A stretch of DNA of 64,000 nt from an uncultured Rhodospirillaceae bacterium (GTDB lineage: Bacteria; Pseudomonadota; Alphaproteobacteria; Dongiales; Dongiaceae), in NCBI GenBank assembly GCA_902826565.1, contig CADEFF010000011.1, forward strand, positions 2,375 to 66,374, written 5' to 3'. Shown piece after piece: positions 34,146 to 41,617 of this stretch; position 1 is the first letter of the stretch, and each line of letters opens with the position of its first letter. The notes beneath the pieces were generated by a model. The model was not told the DNA's origin and searched no databases. It saw only the letters and a program-made list of their open reading frames with translations. The translations under genes and the position numbers were made by a program.

Positions 34146-34690
34146 ACGAGACGCCGAAGCGACGCCGCTATCTGCCGGGCGACCCGGAGCCCGAGTCCCT
34201 GCGCCAGCGCATGATCCGCGTCGATCATGCGGGGGAATATGGCGCGAAGCGGATCTATGAGGGCCAGCTCGCGGTGCTCGGCGGCGATGCGCAGGTGCGC
34301 GCGATGGCGGCGCAGGAGGCGAAGCATCTCGAGACCTTCGACCGGCTCATGGTCGAGGAGCGCGTCCGCCCGACCCTGCTCTCGCCGCTCTGGCATGCGG
34401 CCGGCTATGCGCTCGGCGCCGCGACGGCGATGCTCGGCCGCGAGGCCGCCATGGCCTGCACCGTCGCGATCGAGGAGACGATCGACGCGCATTACCGCCG
34501 CCAGGCCGAAGCGCTCGGACCCGAGGATGCGGCGCTGAAGGAAACCATCGAGCGCTTCCGCGCCGAGGAGCTCGAGCATCGCGACATCGGGCTCGCCGAA
34601 GGCGCCGAGCGCGCGCCCGCCTATCCGCTGCTGACGGCCGCGATCAAGGGCGGCTCGCGGCTCGCCATCTGGCTCTCGGAACGGATCTGA
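34142..34690 (+). CDS. coq7: Demethoxyubiquinone hydroxylase (Coq7/CLK-1 family)
   Basis: This 182-residue membrane-associated di-iron monooxygenase hydroxylates demethoxyubiquinone in ubiquinone synthesis. The di-iron ligands are visible: the Glu of DHAGEYGA, E-x-x-H in EAKHLETF, the Glu of AIEETIDAHY, and E-x-x-H in EELEHRD. The true start is the ATG at 34142, overlapping the DsbB stop; the long in-frame extension upstream is a shadow of dsbB. Length and motifs are typical of alphaproteobacterial Coq7. Confidence 0.92.
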   Translation: MNETPKRRRYLPGDPEPESLRQRMIRVDHAGEYGAKRIYEGQLAVLGGDAQVRAMAAQEAKHLETFDRLMVEERVRPTLLSPLWHAAGYALGAATAMLGREAAMACTVAIEETIDAHYRRQAEALGPEDAALKETIERFRAEELEHRDIGLAEGAERAPAYPLLTAAIKGGSRLAIWLSERI

Positions 34691-34724
34691 CGGGAGGCGA
34701 GGTCGGCGGCGGAAGCCGGGCGGC

Positions 34725-35288
34725 TCAGACCTGCTCCAGCTCGGTATCCCAATAGAGAAAGTCCCGCCAGCTTTCGTGCAGATAGTTGGGTGGGAAGCCG
34801 CGGCCGTTCTCCTGCAGCTCGATGGTGGTCGGCTGATAGGGATGGGTCCGCGGATACATCGAGGCCTGCCGCGGCAGCCGGTTGCCCTTCAGCAAGTTGC
34901 AGGTCTGGCAGGCGGTGACGACGTTCGTCCACAGCGTGCGGCCGCCGCGCGACCGCGGCACCACATGATCGAAGGTCAGGTTGTGCGTCGCATTCGCCTC
35001 GCCGCAATACTGGCAGGAGAAGCGATCGCGCAGGAACACGTTGAACCGCGTGAAGGCGGGACGCCGCGCGAGCGGGATGAACTCCTTCAGCGAGATGACG
35101 GAGGGCAGCCGCATCTGCAACCGCGGGCTCCGCACCACATGCTCATATTCGGAGACGATGTTGACGCGGTCGAGGAACACCGCCTTGACCGCTTCCTGCC
35201 ACGGCCAGAGCGACAGCGGGAAATAGCTCAACGGCCGGAAGTCGGCATTGAGGACCAGCGCGGGGCAACTCTCCGGCGAAGCGGTCAA
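34725..35288 (-). CDS. HNH endonuclease family protein
   Basis: This 187-residue protein has a central HNH domain. A zinc ribbon is formed by CQYC and CQTC, and the catalytic block reads FDHVVPRSRGG...TNVVTACQTCNLLKGNR. The N-terminal LNADFRPLSYFPLSLWPW is characteristic of a widespread chromosomal HNH family, often near housekeeping genes, whose function is not established. The start appears to be TTG at 35288, with AGGGACAG upstream. The gene is convergent with the Coq7 gene. Confidence 0.85.
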   Translation of the reverse strand: MTASPESCPALVLNADFRPLSYFPLSLWPWQEAVKAVFLDRVNIVSEYEHVVRSPRLQMRLPSVISLKEFIPLARRPAFTRFNVFLRDRFSCQYCGEANATHNLTFDHVVPRSRGGRTLWTNVVTACQTCNLLKGNRLPRQASMYPRTHPYQPTTIELQENGRGFPPNYLHESWRDFLYWDTELEQV

Positions 35289-35483
35289 GTTCCTGTCCCT
35301 TCGGCGCGGACGGCAAAGCCCGCATCCATGCCCCTAGAGGTAGCGAGTCGGCACGAAAAACTCAAGCCATGGCGGGCAGTTGCGACCTGCAATCGTCACG
35401 GTGCCGCAACATGCGACGGCACCGAAGACGCCGCGCTCTGCCGCCCCTCGCGGCGCCCGCGTGGCCTTGGGACCCTCCCCGTG

Positions 35484-36146
35484 TCAGCCCTTGCCCAGAC
35501 GGTCGGCGAGGAAACGGCCGCCCTTGGCAAGCCCGACCTGGTCGATCGAATGCGGCAGGCCCGGACGACGCTCCGTCGCAACGGGCACACCGAGCGCGCC
35601 GAGCGCCTTCGCCGCCACGCCCATCTCCGCGAAGGGCACGAGCGGATCGGCATCGCCATGGACCAGCAACACCGGCGGCTTCGCCTTGATCTCCTCGGCG
35701 AGGAGCCCGGGCGACATCAGCAGGCCGGAATAGCCGACCACGCCGGCGATCGCCTGCGGCCGGCGCAGCGCGACATGCAGCGAGAGCATCGTGCCTTGCG
35801 AGAACCCCACGAGCGCCACGCGATCGGCCGCGAGTGCGAGCCGCGTCATCTCCCGATCGAGGAACTCGTTCACCAGCCCCGCCGCGAGCACCGCGCCCGC
35901 GAGCAGCGCCGCCTCGTCGCGACCGCGAAAGCCGAACCACTGCCTGCCATAGGGCGCTTCCTCGCAGGGGAAGGGCGCGTGCGGCGAGACGAAGGCCGCG
36001 CCCGGAAGAATGTCCTGCCAATGCGGCGCGAGGCCGATGAGGTCGTTGCCGTCGGCGCCATAGCCATGCAGGAACATGACGAGCGACGTCGCCTTGCCCG
36101 AGGCCGGCGGAACGCTCGGGCCGGAGAGATCGAGAGGACCGGTCAT
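35484..36146 (-). CDS. Alpha/beta hydrolase, phospholipase/carboxylesterase family
   Basis: This 220-residue serine hydrolase has the nucleophile elbow GFSQG, the acid residue in HGDADPLVP and the catalytic His in GLPHSID. The early FLHGYGADGNDL provides the oxyanion hole. It matches the abhydrolase_2 carboxylesterase group (YpfH-like). A chemical substrate cannot be assigned. I chose the ATG at 36146 over a TTG six bases upstream. The spacer to the downstream HNH gene (35289-35483) shows no other feature. Confidence 0.88.
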   Translation of the reverse strand: MTGPLDLSGPSVPPASGKATSLVMFLHGYGADGNDLIGLAPHWQDILPGAAFVSPHAPFPCEEAPYGRQWFGFRGRDEAALLAGAVLAAGLVNEFLDREMTRLALAADRVALVGFSQGTMLSLHVALRRPQAIAGVVGYSGLLMSPGLLAEEIKAKPPVLLVHGDADPLVPFAEMGVAAKALGALGVPVATERRPGLPHSIDQVGLAKGGRFLADRLGKG

Positions 36147-36288
36147 GGACAAGCGAGACCTCGTTGCTGGAGGAATGACGTCGCGCGGAACGGAGACAAC
36201 GCGGCCCGTCTTTCTAGCCGAGGCCCCGGCGCGCGAAAAGGCCGCAAGGTCCGGTCATGACGCCGCAGCGGAGGTCCGGCGCCGACCG

Positions 36289-36909
36289 CTAGAGGGGCGC
36301 GTTGCGGTAATAGTGCCAGAGCATGCGCGCGGCGACGCTGCGCCAGGGTCGCCAGCGCTCGGCCATCTTCCGGAGCTCCTTCGGCGTCGGGCGGCGGCGC
36401 TTGCGCTTGAGCCGTCCCGCCGCGACCAGAAGCGCGAGGTCGCCGGCCGGCATGATGTCGGGCCGCCCCAGCGCGAACAGCAGATAAATCTCCGCCGTCC
36501 AGGGACCGATGCCGTGCACGGCCGTCAGATGGGCCATCGCCTCGGCATCCTCCATCCCCGGGATCGCGTCGAGATCGAGCGCGCCCGCAACCACCGCCTC
36601 GGCGATCGCGCGCGAGCTGCGGATCTTCTGCCGGCTGAAGCCGATCCGCGTGAAATCGGCCTCGCCCAGCGCCAGCATATGCGCGGGTGTGAGCGGATCG
36701 GCGGTCGCCGCGAGCCGGTCCCAGATCGCGCGCGCCGCAAAGACCGAGAGCTGCTGGCCGAGCACGATGCGGAGCAGCCCGCCGAAGCCGGGTTCGGCGC
36801 TGCGCGGCGGCGGCGGCCCGATCTCGGCGATGGCGCGCGCCATGTCCGGATCGGCGGCGCCGAGCGCGGCCAGCGCCGTCTTCAGCCTGCGACCCTTGAT
36901 CTCCGTCAT
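36289..36909 (-). CDS. DNA-3-methyladenine glycosylase II (AlkA-like)
   Basis: This 206-residue HhH-GPD DNA glycosylase excises alkylated bases. The helix-hairpin-helix is in LTAVHGIGPWTAEIYLLF, and the catalytic Asp is in IMPAGDLAL. It lacks the N-terminal AlkA domain of E. coli, giving the short form common in alphaproteobacteria. The opposite-strand GluQRS gene begins 81 bases away from its start, so the two genes are divergent. Confidence 0.9.
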   Translation of the reverse strand: MTEIKGRRLKTALAALGAADPDMARAIAEIGPPPPRSAEPGFGGLLRIVLGQQLSVFAARAIWDRLAATADPLTPAHMLALGEADFTRIGFSRQKIRSSRAIAEAVVAGALDLDAIPGMEDAEAMAHLTAVHGIGPWTAEIYLLFALGRPDIMPAGDLALLVAAGRLKRKRRRPTPKELRKMAERWRPWRSVAARMLWHYYRNAPL

Positions 36910-36989
36910 GGTGGCCCCGACTTCCTGCTCTTCGACTTCGCGGCTACTCTGCCGCGGACAATGCGCCCGCCGGAACCCACCCCGCCGCG

Positions 36990-37829
36990 ATGATCGTCAC
37001 CCGTTTCGCCCCCAGCCCGACCGGCCGACTGCATCGGGGCCATGCGCTTTCCGCGCTTACCGGCTGGCAGGCGGCGCGCGCGGCGAAAGGGCGCTTCCTG
37101 CTTCGCATCGAAGACATCGATCTCGGCCGCTGCCGGCCCGCCTTCGAGGCCGGCATCTACGAGGATCTCGCCTGGCTCGGCCTCGACTGGGAGACGCCGG
37201 TGCGCCGGCAATCGGAACATTTCGCGGAGTATGGCGCAGCGCTCGCACGGCTGGAAGGCGATGGGCTCGTCTATCCCTGCTTTTGCACCCGCGCCGAGAT
37301 CGAGGCCGAGATCGCGGCCGCCGGCGGCGCGCCGCAGGGCCCCGACGGGCCGCGCTATCCCGGCACCTGCCGGGCGCTGTCGCCGGCGGAGCGCGCCGCA
37401 CGGCAATCCGCCGGCATTCCTTTCGCGCGACGCCTCGATGCGGCCGCCGCGGCGGCGCGCGTCGGTACGCTGCGATGGGAGGAAGCGGATCGCGGCGAGA
37501 TCGCGGTCGATCCGCGGCTGCATGGCGACGTCGTGCTCGCGCGCAAGGACATTCCCGCGAGCTACCATCTCGCCGTCGTGCTCGACGATGCGCTGCAGGG
37601 CGTGAGCCTGGTCACGCGCGGCGAGGATCTCTTCGCCGCGACTCATCTGCATCGGGTGCTGCAGGCGCTGCTCTGTCTGCCCGCGCCCCGCTATCGCCAT
37701 CATCGCCTGGTGGCCGATGCCGGGGGCCGGCGGCTTGCGAAACGCGATGCGGCGGCGACGCTCGCGAGCCTGCGACAATCCGGCGCCGATCCACGCCAAT
37801 TGCGCACCGCGCTCGGATTTCCGGACTAG
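36990..37829 (+). CDS. gluQ: Glutamyl-Q tRNA(Asp) synthetase (GluQRS)
   Basis: This 279-residue paralogue of glutamyl-tRNA synthetase catalytic domains glutamylates queuosine in tRNA-Asp. The class I HIGH motif reads LHRGH, FAPSPTGRLHRGH heads the protein and RIEDIDLGRC follows. The KMSKS-like loop is RRLAKRDAA. The absence of an anticodon-binding domain is the family hallmark and explains the short length. Zinc-type Cys residues occur in YPCFCTR with a later YPGTCR. Confidence 0.92.
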   Translation: MIVTRFAPSPTGRLHRGHALSALTGWQAARAAKGRFLLRIEDIDLGRCRPAFEAGIYEDLAWLGLDWETPVRRQSEHFAEYGAALARLEGDGLVYPCFCTRAEIEAEIAAAGGAPQGPDGPRYPGTCRALSPAERAARQSAGIPFARRLDAAAAAARVGTLRWEEADRGEIAVDPRLHGDVVLARKDIPASYHLAVVLDDALQGVSLVTRGEDLFAATHLHRVLQALLCLPAPRYRHHRLVADAGGRRLAKRDAAATLASLRQSGADPRQLRTALGFPD

Positions 37830-37896
37830 GCAAGGATCGCCCGCCCGTGGCACCATCCGCGGCCTTCCGCGCCCAACACTGCGTCCAGCAGAGCCG

Positions 37897-38592
37897 ATGG
37901 ATCTCCCTTTTTCGCTGACCGTCGCCGAACTCAGCGCCTTCCTCCAGGTCATCATGGTCGACCTGGTGCTGGCCGGCGACAACGCGATCGTCGTGGGCGT
38001 CGTCGCAGCCTCGCTGCCGAAGGAGCATCGCGCCCGGGTCATCTTCTTCGGCATCGCCGCCGCCACCGTGATGCGGGTCGGCTTCGCGCTCATCACCACC
38101 CAGCTCCTGCAGATCATCGGCCTGACGCTCGCCGGCGGCCTGCTGCTGCTCTGGGTCTGCTGGAAGCTCTGGCGCGAGGTCGAGCATCAGCGCAAGGAGC
38201 GCAAGGCGATGCGGGCGCTGGCCGAGTCCGGCGGCCCCATGGCCGCGGGCGAGGTCGAGACGCATCATGCGCCGGAGAACACCAGACGGCCTCCGAAAAC
38301 GATGCGCGAGGCGATCTGGCAGATCGTGCTCGCCGACGTGTCGATGTCGCTCGACAATGTGCTCGCCGTCGCCGGCATCGCGCGCGATCACGCCTGGGTG
38401 CTGATCTTCGGCCTCGTGCTCTCGGTCGCCCTCATGGGCGCGGCCGCGACCGTGATCGCCAACATGCTGAAGCGCTGGCCCTGGCTCGTCTATATCGGCC
38501 TCGCCATCATCTTCTATGTGGCGCTGCACATGATCTGGGACGGCTCCGTCGCCGTCTACGAGGCGGCCGACCTCGCCGGACTGTTGCAGTAG
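37897..38592 (+). CDS. TerC-family membrane protein
   Basis: This 231-residue TerC-family protein has about seven hydrophobic segments. The two family motifs with acidic residues in the membrane are visible: VDLVLAGDNAIVVG early and LADVSMSLDNVLAVAG later. TerC proteins are linked to tellurite resistance and to metal (manganese) export or metallation of secreted proteins. The central loop (about 105-140) is hydrophilic and variable. The ATG at 37897 begins the family alignment; a longer in-frame extension overlaps gluQ and is not real. Confidence 0.88.
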   Translation: MDLPFSLTVAELSAFLQVIMVDLVLAGDNAIVVGVVAASLPKEHRARVIFFGIAAATVMRVGFALITTQLLQIIGLTLAGGLLLLWVCWKLWREVEHQRKERKAMRALAESGGPMAAGEVETHHAPENTRRPPKTMREAIWQIVLADVSMSLDNVLAVAGIARDHAWVLIFGLVLSVALMGAAATVIANMLKRWPWLVYIGLAIIFYVALHMIWDGSVAVYEAADLAGLLQ

Positions 38593-38605
38593 CCTGCTCT
38601 CGAGC

Positions 38606-39475
38606 TCAGCACGCCGCGGGGAAATGGTCGCGGATGCGAAGCCCGGTGACGATCTCCCCATAGTCGCGCGAATCCGGCTCGATCAGCCCGTGCCGCACCA
38701 GGAAATCGACGATCACCAGCGCCACGTTGAACTTGAACTCGTCCGTGGTCGCGAGCCGTTCGATCACCTGCCCGATCGGCCAGAGATAGAACTCCTCGAT
38801 CTCGCCGTCCGTGTTGACCGGCCGGAACGCCGCATCGAGCTCGATGTCGTAGGTGAAGAGGATGTCGTTGCGGATGCCTTCGTGGTTCTCGATCAGGTAG
38901 GAGCAGAAGCCGGTCGGCCAGGCGGTCGCGGCGAGCGCGGCCGGCATGGCCGCTTCCTCGGCGCATTCCTTGGCGAGGTTCTGGACGAGCGACAGCCCGA
39001 CGGGCTGCCCGCCGGCGACGAGATGGTCGAGCTTCAGCGGGCCGGTGATCTTGTTTCGCGAGCGGCGGCCGATCCACATCTTCATGTCCCGACCGCGCCC
39101 GACGAACCCGTTCAGATGGATGCCGAAGGCAAGCGTGCCGAAGGACGGCACGGCCGAGCGCTCCAGCTCGAGCAACGGCGCGTCGTGGAAGGCGAGCCCG
39201 ACCGGATAGGCCTCGTTGCGGAGCTTCGGCAGACGCCCCTCGGCGGCGAGCGTGGCCACCACCCCGGCAAGGGCGCGGCTGCGCGCCGCAAAATCCGGGA
39301 ATTCCGGACGGAGCCGGACCTCCCCGTCCGACACCTCGAAGATCTCGGCGAAGCCGCGCAGCCGTTCCGCCAGCGGATGCAGGATCCAGCCCACCTGTCG
39401 CCCCTCGACCGTGAAACGGCGAAGCCGCGCGAAATCGGGCAGGCGGAACAGGCGCACGCGATCGACGAGGCTCAT
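38606..39475 (-). CDS. DUF4743-Nudix hydrolase
   Basis: This 289-residue protein has an N-terminal DUF4743 domain (about 10-110) and a C-terminal Nudix domain. The Nudix box here reads GGQPVGLSLVQNLAKECAEEA, in which the first Glu of the consensus is missing and the R-E pair is K-E, but the essential E-x-x-E-E core is kept. The fused arrangement is like the thiamine-related Nudix enzymes of yeast and plants, which remove toxic oxidised thiamine diphosphate analogues. I chose the ATG at 39475, preceded by GGGAG. It is convergent with the TerC gene. Confidence 0.82.
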   Translation of the reverse strand: MSLVDRVRLFRLPDFARLRRFTVEGRQVGWILHPLAERLRGFAEIFEVSDGEVRLRPEFPDFAARSRALAGVVATLAAEGRLPKLRNEAYPVGLAFHDAPLLELERSAVPSFGTLAFGIHLNGFVGRGRDMKMWIGRRSRNKITGPLKLDHLVAGGQPVGLSLVQNLAKECAEEAAMPAALAATAWPTGFCSYLIENHEGIRNDILFTYDIELDAAFRPVNTDGEIEEFYLWPIGQVIERLATTDEFKFNVALVIVDFLVRHGLIEPDSRDYGEIVTGLRIRDHFPAAC

Positions 39476-39624
39476 GCAGGAACTCCCGTTGGGGCGCCCC
39501 CCTTTTAAACCCTTTCGCTCCGCCGCCAAGCGGATCGGGCAGCGTCGCGGGCCGGCTTCGCTATAATGCCGCCGTTCCCCGAGTCGCGGCAGCGCGGGGG
39601 CCGGGGTCCGGTGGAGCGGCAGCC

Positions 39625-40320
39625 ATGAAATCCAATCGCTGGCTTTGGTACATCGGCGGCCTCGCGCTGATCGGTGTGCTGCTCCTGCTGCTGACGCAGC
39701 GCTTCCCCGGCAGCCTCCAGGACGACGATTCGCTCCGGCGGCTGGTGACGATGCTGGCCTGGCTCGCGCTCATCGGCAGCGGCGCCATCGTCTATATCCG
39801 CGCGCGGCCGAAGCGCGCCTTCGGCCAGATGGGCATCTGGGCGGCGCTGCTCGTGCTGCTGGTGCTGGGCTACAGCCTCCGCGGGGATGTGGCGGCGCTC
39901 TGGAGCCGGCTCGGCGGCGAGCTGGTGCCGGCGCAGGGCCAGGCTGCGCCGGACGGCAGCCTCGTCTTCCGCAAGAGCAATGATGGCCATTTCCATATCG
40001 AGGCCGACGTCGAAGGCACGACCCTGCGCTTTGTGCTCGATACCGGCGCCAGCAGCATCGTGCTGAGCCCGGCCGATGCGATCCGCCTCGGCTTCGATCC
40101 GGCGAAGCTCGACTACACCGTTACGACCATGACGGCGAACGGCGCGGGCCGTGCCGCGCCCGTCGAGCTCCGTTACGTCGCCGTCGGCGCGATCCGCCTC
40201 GAGAAGGTGCGCGCGATGGTGAACGAGGCGGCGATGGACGGCTCGCTCCTCGGCATGAGCTTCCTCACCCGGCTCGGCGGCTTCGCGGTCGAGGGCGACC
40301 GTCTGGTGCTGAAGCCGTGA
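39625..40320 (+). CDS. TIGR02281-type retropepsin-like aspartic protease
   Basis: This 231-residue protein has three N-terminal membrane helices (about 7-25, 38-54 and 68-83). A periplasmic clan AA aspartic protease domain follows, with the catalytic motif FVLDTGASSIVLS and the later LLGMSFLTRLGGF. Bacterial members of this family are single-domain proteases with unclear targets. The stop codon overlaps the GTG start of the CHAP lipoprotein gene (GTGA at 40317-40320), which hints at a shared envelope function. Confidence 0.88.
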   Translation: MKSNRWLWYIGGLALIGVLLLLLTQRFPGSLQDDDSLRRLVTMLAWLALIGSGAIVYIRARPKRAFGQMGIWAALLVLLVLGYSLRGDVAALWSRLGGELVPAQGQAAPDGSLVFRKSNDGHFHIEADVEGTTLRFVLDTGASSIVLSPADAIRLGFDPAKLDYTVTTMTANGAGRAAPVELRYVAVGAIRLEKVRAMVNEAAMDGSLLGMSFLTRLGGFAVEGDRLVLKP

Positions 40321-40889
40321 AGCCCGCATTTCGCGACAGCTCGTGGCGATTCCTAACGGGGTCGATGCTGGCCCTGACGCTGGCGGGCTGCGCCGCCGAG
40401 CGGTCGCCGACCGCCATGACGTCGCCCGCCGCGACGACGAGCGCCCGCTTCACCCCGCCCGTCCCGCCGCCCTCGAGCGAACGCATGCAATGCGTGCCCT
40501 ATGCGCGGGCGGCGACCGGCATCGAGATCCGCGGCGACGCCTGGAGCTGGTGGCAGCAGGCGGAGGGCCGCTACGCGAAGGGGCAGCGGCCCGCGCCCTA
40601 TGCCGTGCTGGTGCTGGCGCAGGGGGTGCGTCTCGATCTCGGCCATGTCGCGGTGGTGCGCGAGATCCTCGACCGCCGGCGCATCCGCGTCGATCACGCG
40701 AACTGGGCGAACGACGGGCGGATCGTTACCGGCATGACGGTGGTGGATGTTTCTGCCGGCAACGACTGGACCGAGGTGCGCTTCTGGAACCAGGCGGCGG
40801 ACCAGTGGGGCAATGTCTATGTCGCGAACGGCTTCATCTATCCCTCCGGCGTGACGCCCGAAGGCGCAACCGCGCAGCTTGCACCATAG
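40317..40889 (+). CDS. CHAP-domain lipoprotein
   Basis: This 190-residue protein begins with a lipoprotein signal; the lipobox is LAGC (Cys at about 24). The mature part holds a CHAP domain with the nucleophile Cys in QCVPYAR and the His in DLGHVAVV, followed by the strand DHANWAND. CHAP domains are peptidoglycan amidases or endopeptidases. The start is a GTG overlapping the aspartic-protease stop, so the two are translationally coupled. Remodelling of the cell wall by an outer-membrane-anchored enzyme is the likely role. Confidence 0.85.
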   Translation: MKPAFRDSSWRFLTGSMLALTLAGCAAERSPTAMTSPAATTSARFTPPVPPPSSERMQCVPYARAATGIEIRGDAWSWWQQAEGRYAKGQRPAPYAVLVLAQGVRLDLGHVAVVREILDRRRIRVDHANWANDGRIVTGMTVVDVSAGNDWTEVRFWNQAADQWGNVYVANGFIYPSGVTPEGATAQLAP

Positions 40890-40911
40890 CCGTTCTCGTC
40901 AACGCCTCGAT

Positions 40912-40996
40912 CGTCACGCCCGCGAAGGCGGGCATCCATCGACAGCGAAACCTCGGTCCCGGCGATCGATGGATGCCCGCCTTCGCGGGCATGACG
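40912..40996. repeat. Long inverted repeat (CGTCATGCCCGCGAAGGCGG type)
   Basis: Two 31-base arms (40912-40942 and 40966-40996) are inverted with one mismatch and 23 bases of loop. The arm sequence, with GCCCGCGAAGGCGGGCATCC, is a dispersed palindromic unit that I recognise from many alphaproteobacterial genomes. It lies just after the CHAP gene and could form a strong hairpin at the transcript end. Confidence 0.8.
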
Positions 40997-41032
40997 TCGA
41001 GAAGGAAGCGCAGCCCTTCATCCGGAACGGCT

Positions 41033-41108
41033 CCTCATCCTGAGCCCGTCGAAGGATGAGGGGCTGCAGGCGTCGGCAGCCTCATGGTTCGACAGGCTCA
41101 CCATGAGG
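41033..41108. repeat. Two short palindromic repeats of the GTCGAA family
   Basis: Copy one, 41033-41061, is CCTCATCC...GGATGAGG around TGAGCCCGTCGAA. Copy two, 41080-41108, is CCTCATGG...CCATGAGG around TTCGACAGGCTCA, i.e. the same core reversed. Degenerate fragments of the same family continue to about 41196 (CTTGTCGAAGC, CCCTTCGACAGGC). These units are common between genes in Caulobacter- and sphingomonad-like genomes. With the element before them they fill the 314-base gap between the CHAP and GFA genes; no gene is seen there. Confidence 0.75.
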
Positions 41109-41203
41109 ATTCTCTTGGAGGCCGAAGAATGGGCCTGCATCCTCATGCCGGGCTTGTCGAAGCAGGAAGACCTTACCCTTCGACAGGCGCAGAACGAGGC
41201 GGT

Positions 41204-41617
41204 CTAGAACTCCGGGTTGCCGCACTCATGCTGGGCGAGACCCGGCATCGGATGCAGCCAGGCGAGGCGGCGGACGGTGAAGGCCTCGACCGTGGGCGGG
41301 AAGCGGTCCGGCTCGTCGAGGCTGCCGATGGTGACGCCGTATTTGTCGGGCTCGAGCCCGCCGGTCATGACCACCGGCGATCCGCAATCGGCGCAGAAAT
41401 GGCGATAATTGCCGGGCGAGGACTCGAATCGCGCCGGCTTGCCCTTGATCCAGGCGAAATCCGGCGCGGCGACGGCGATCCAGGGGAGATAGGGCGCACC
41501 GCTCTGCTTCCGGCACTGGACGCAATGGCAGATGTCGGCGAGCAGCGGCGGCGCGGAGATGCGGTAGCGGACCGCCCCGCAGAGGCAGCCGCCATGGGCC
41601 GGAAGAAAGCCGTTCAT
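41204..41617 (-). CDS. GFA-family zinc protein (glutathione-dependent formaldehyde-activating-like)
   Basis: This 137-residue protein has the GFA fold with its zinc cysteines: GGCLCGAVRY, CHCVQCRKQSG and FCADCGSPV. Family members include Gfa, which promotes formaldehyde addition to glutathione, and many CENP-V-like proteins of unknown function. The start overlaps the stop of the upstream ecm gene by four bases (ATGA), so it is co-translated with ecm. A direct role in the ethylmalonyl-CoA pathway has no support beyond this position. Confidence 0.87.
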   Translation of the reverse strand: MNGFLPAHGGCLCGAVRYRISAPPLLADICHCVQCRKQSGAPYLPWIAVAAPDFAWIKGKPARFESSPGNYRHFCADCGSPVVMTGGLEPDKYGVTIGSLDEPDRFPPTVEAFTVRRLAWLHPMPGLAQHECGNPEF

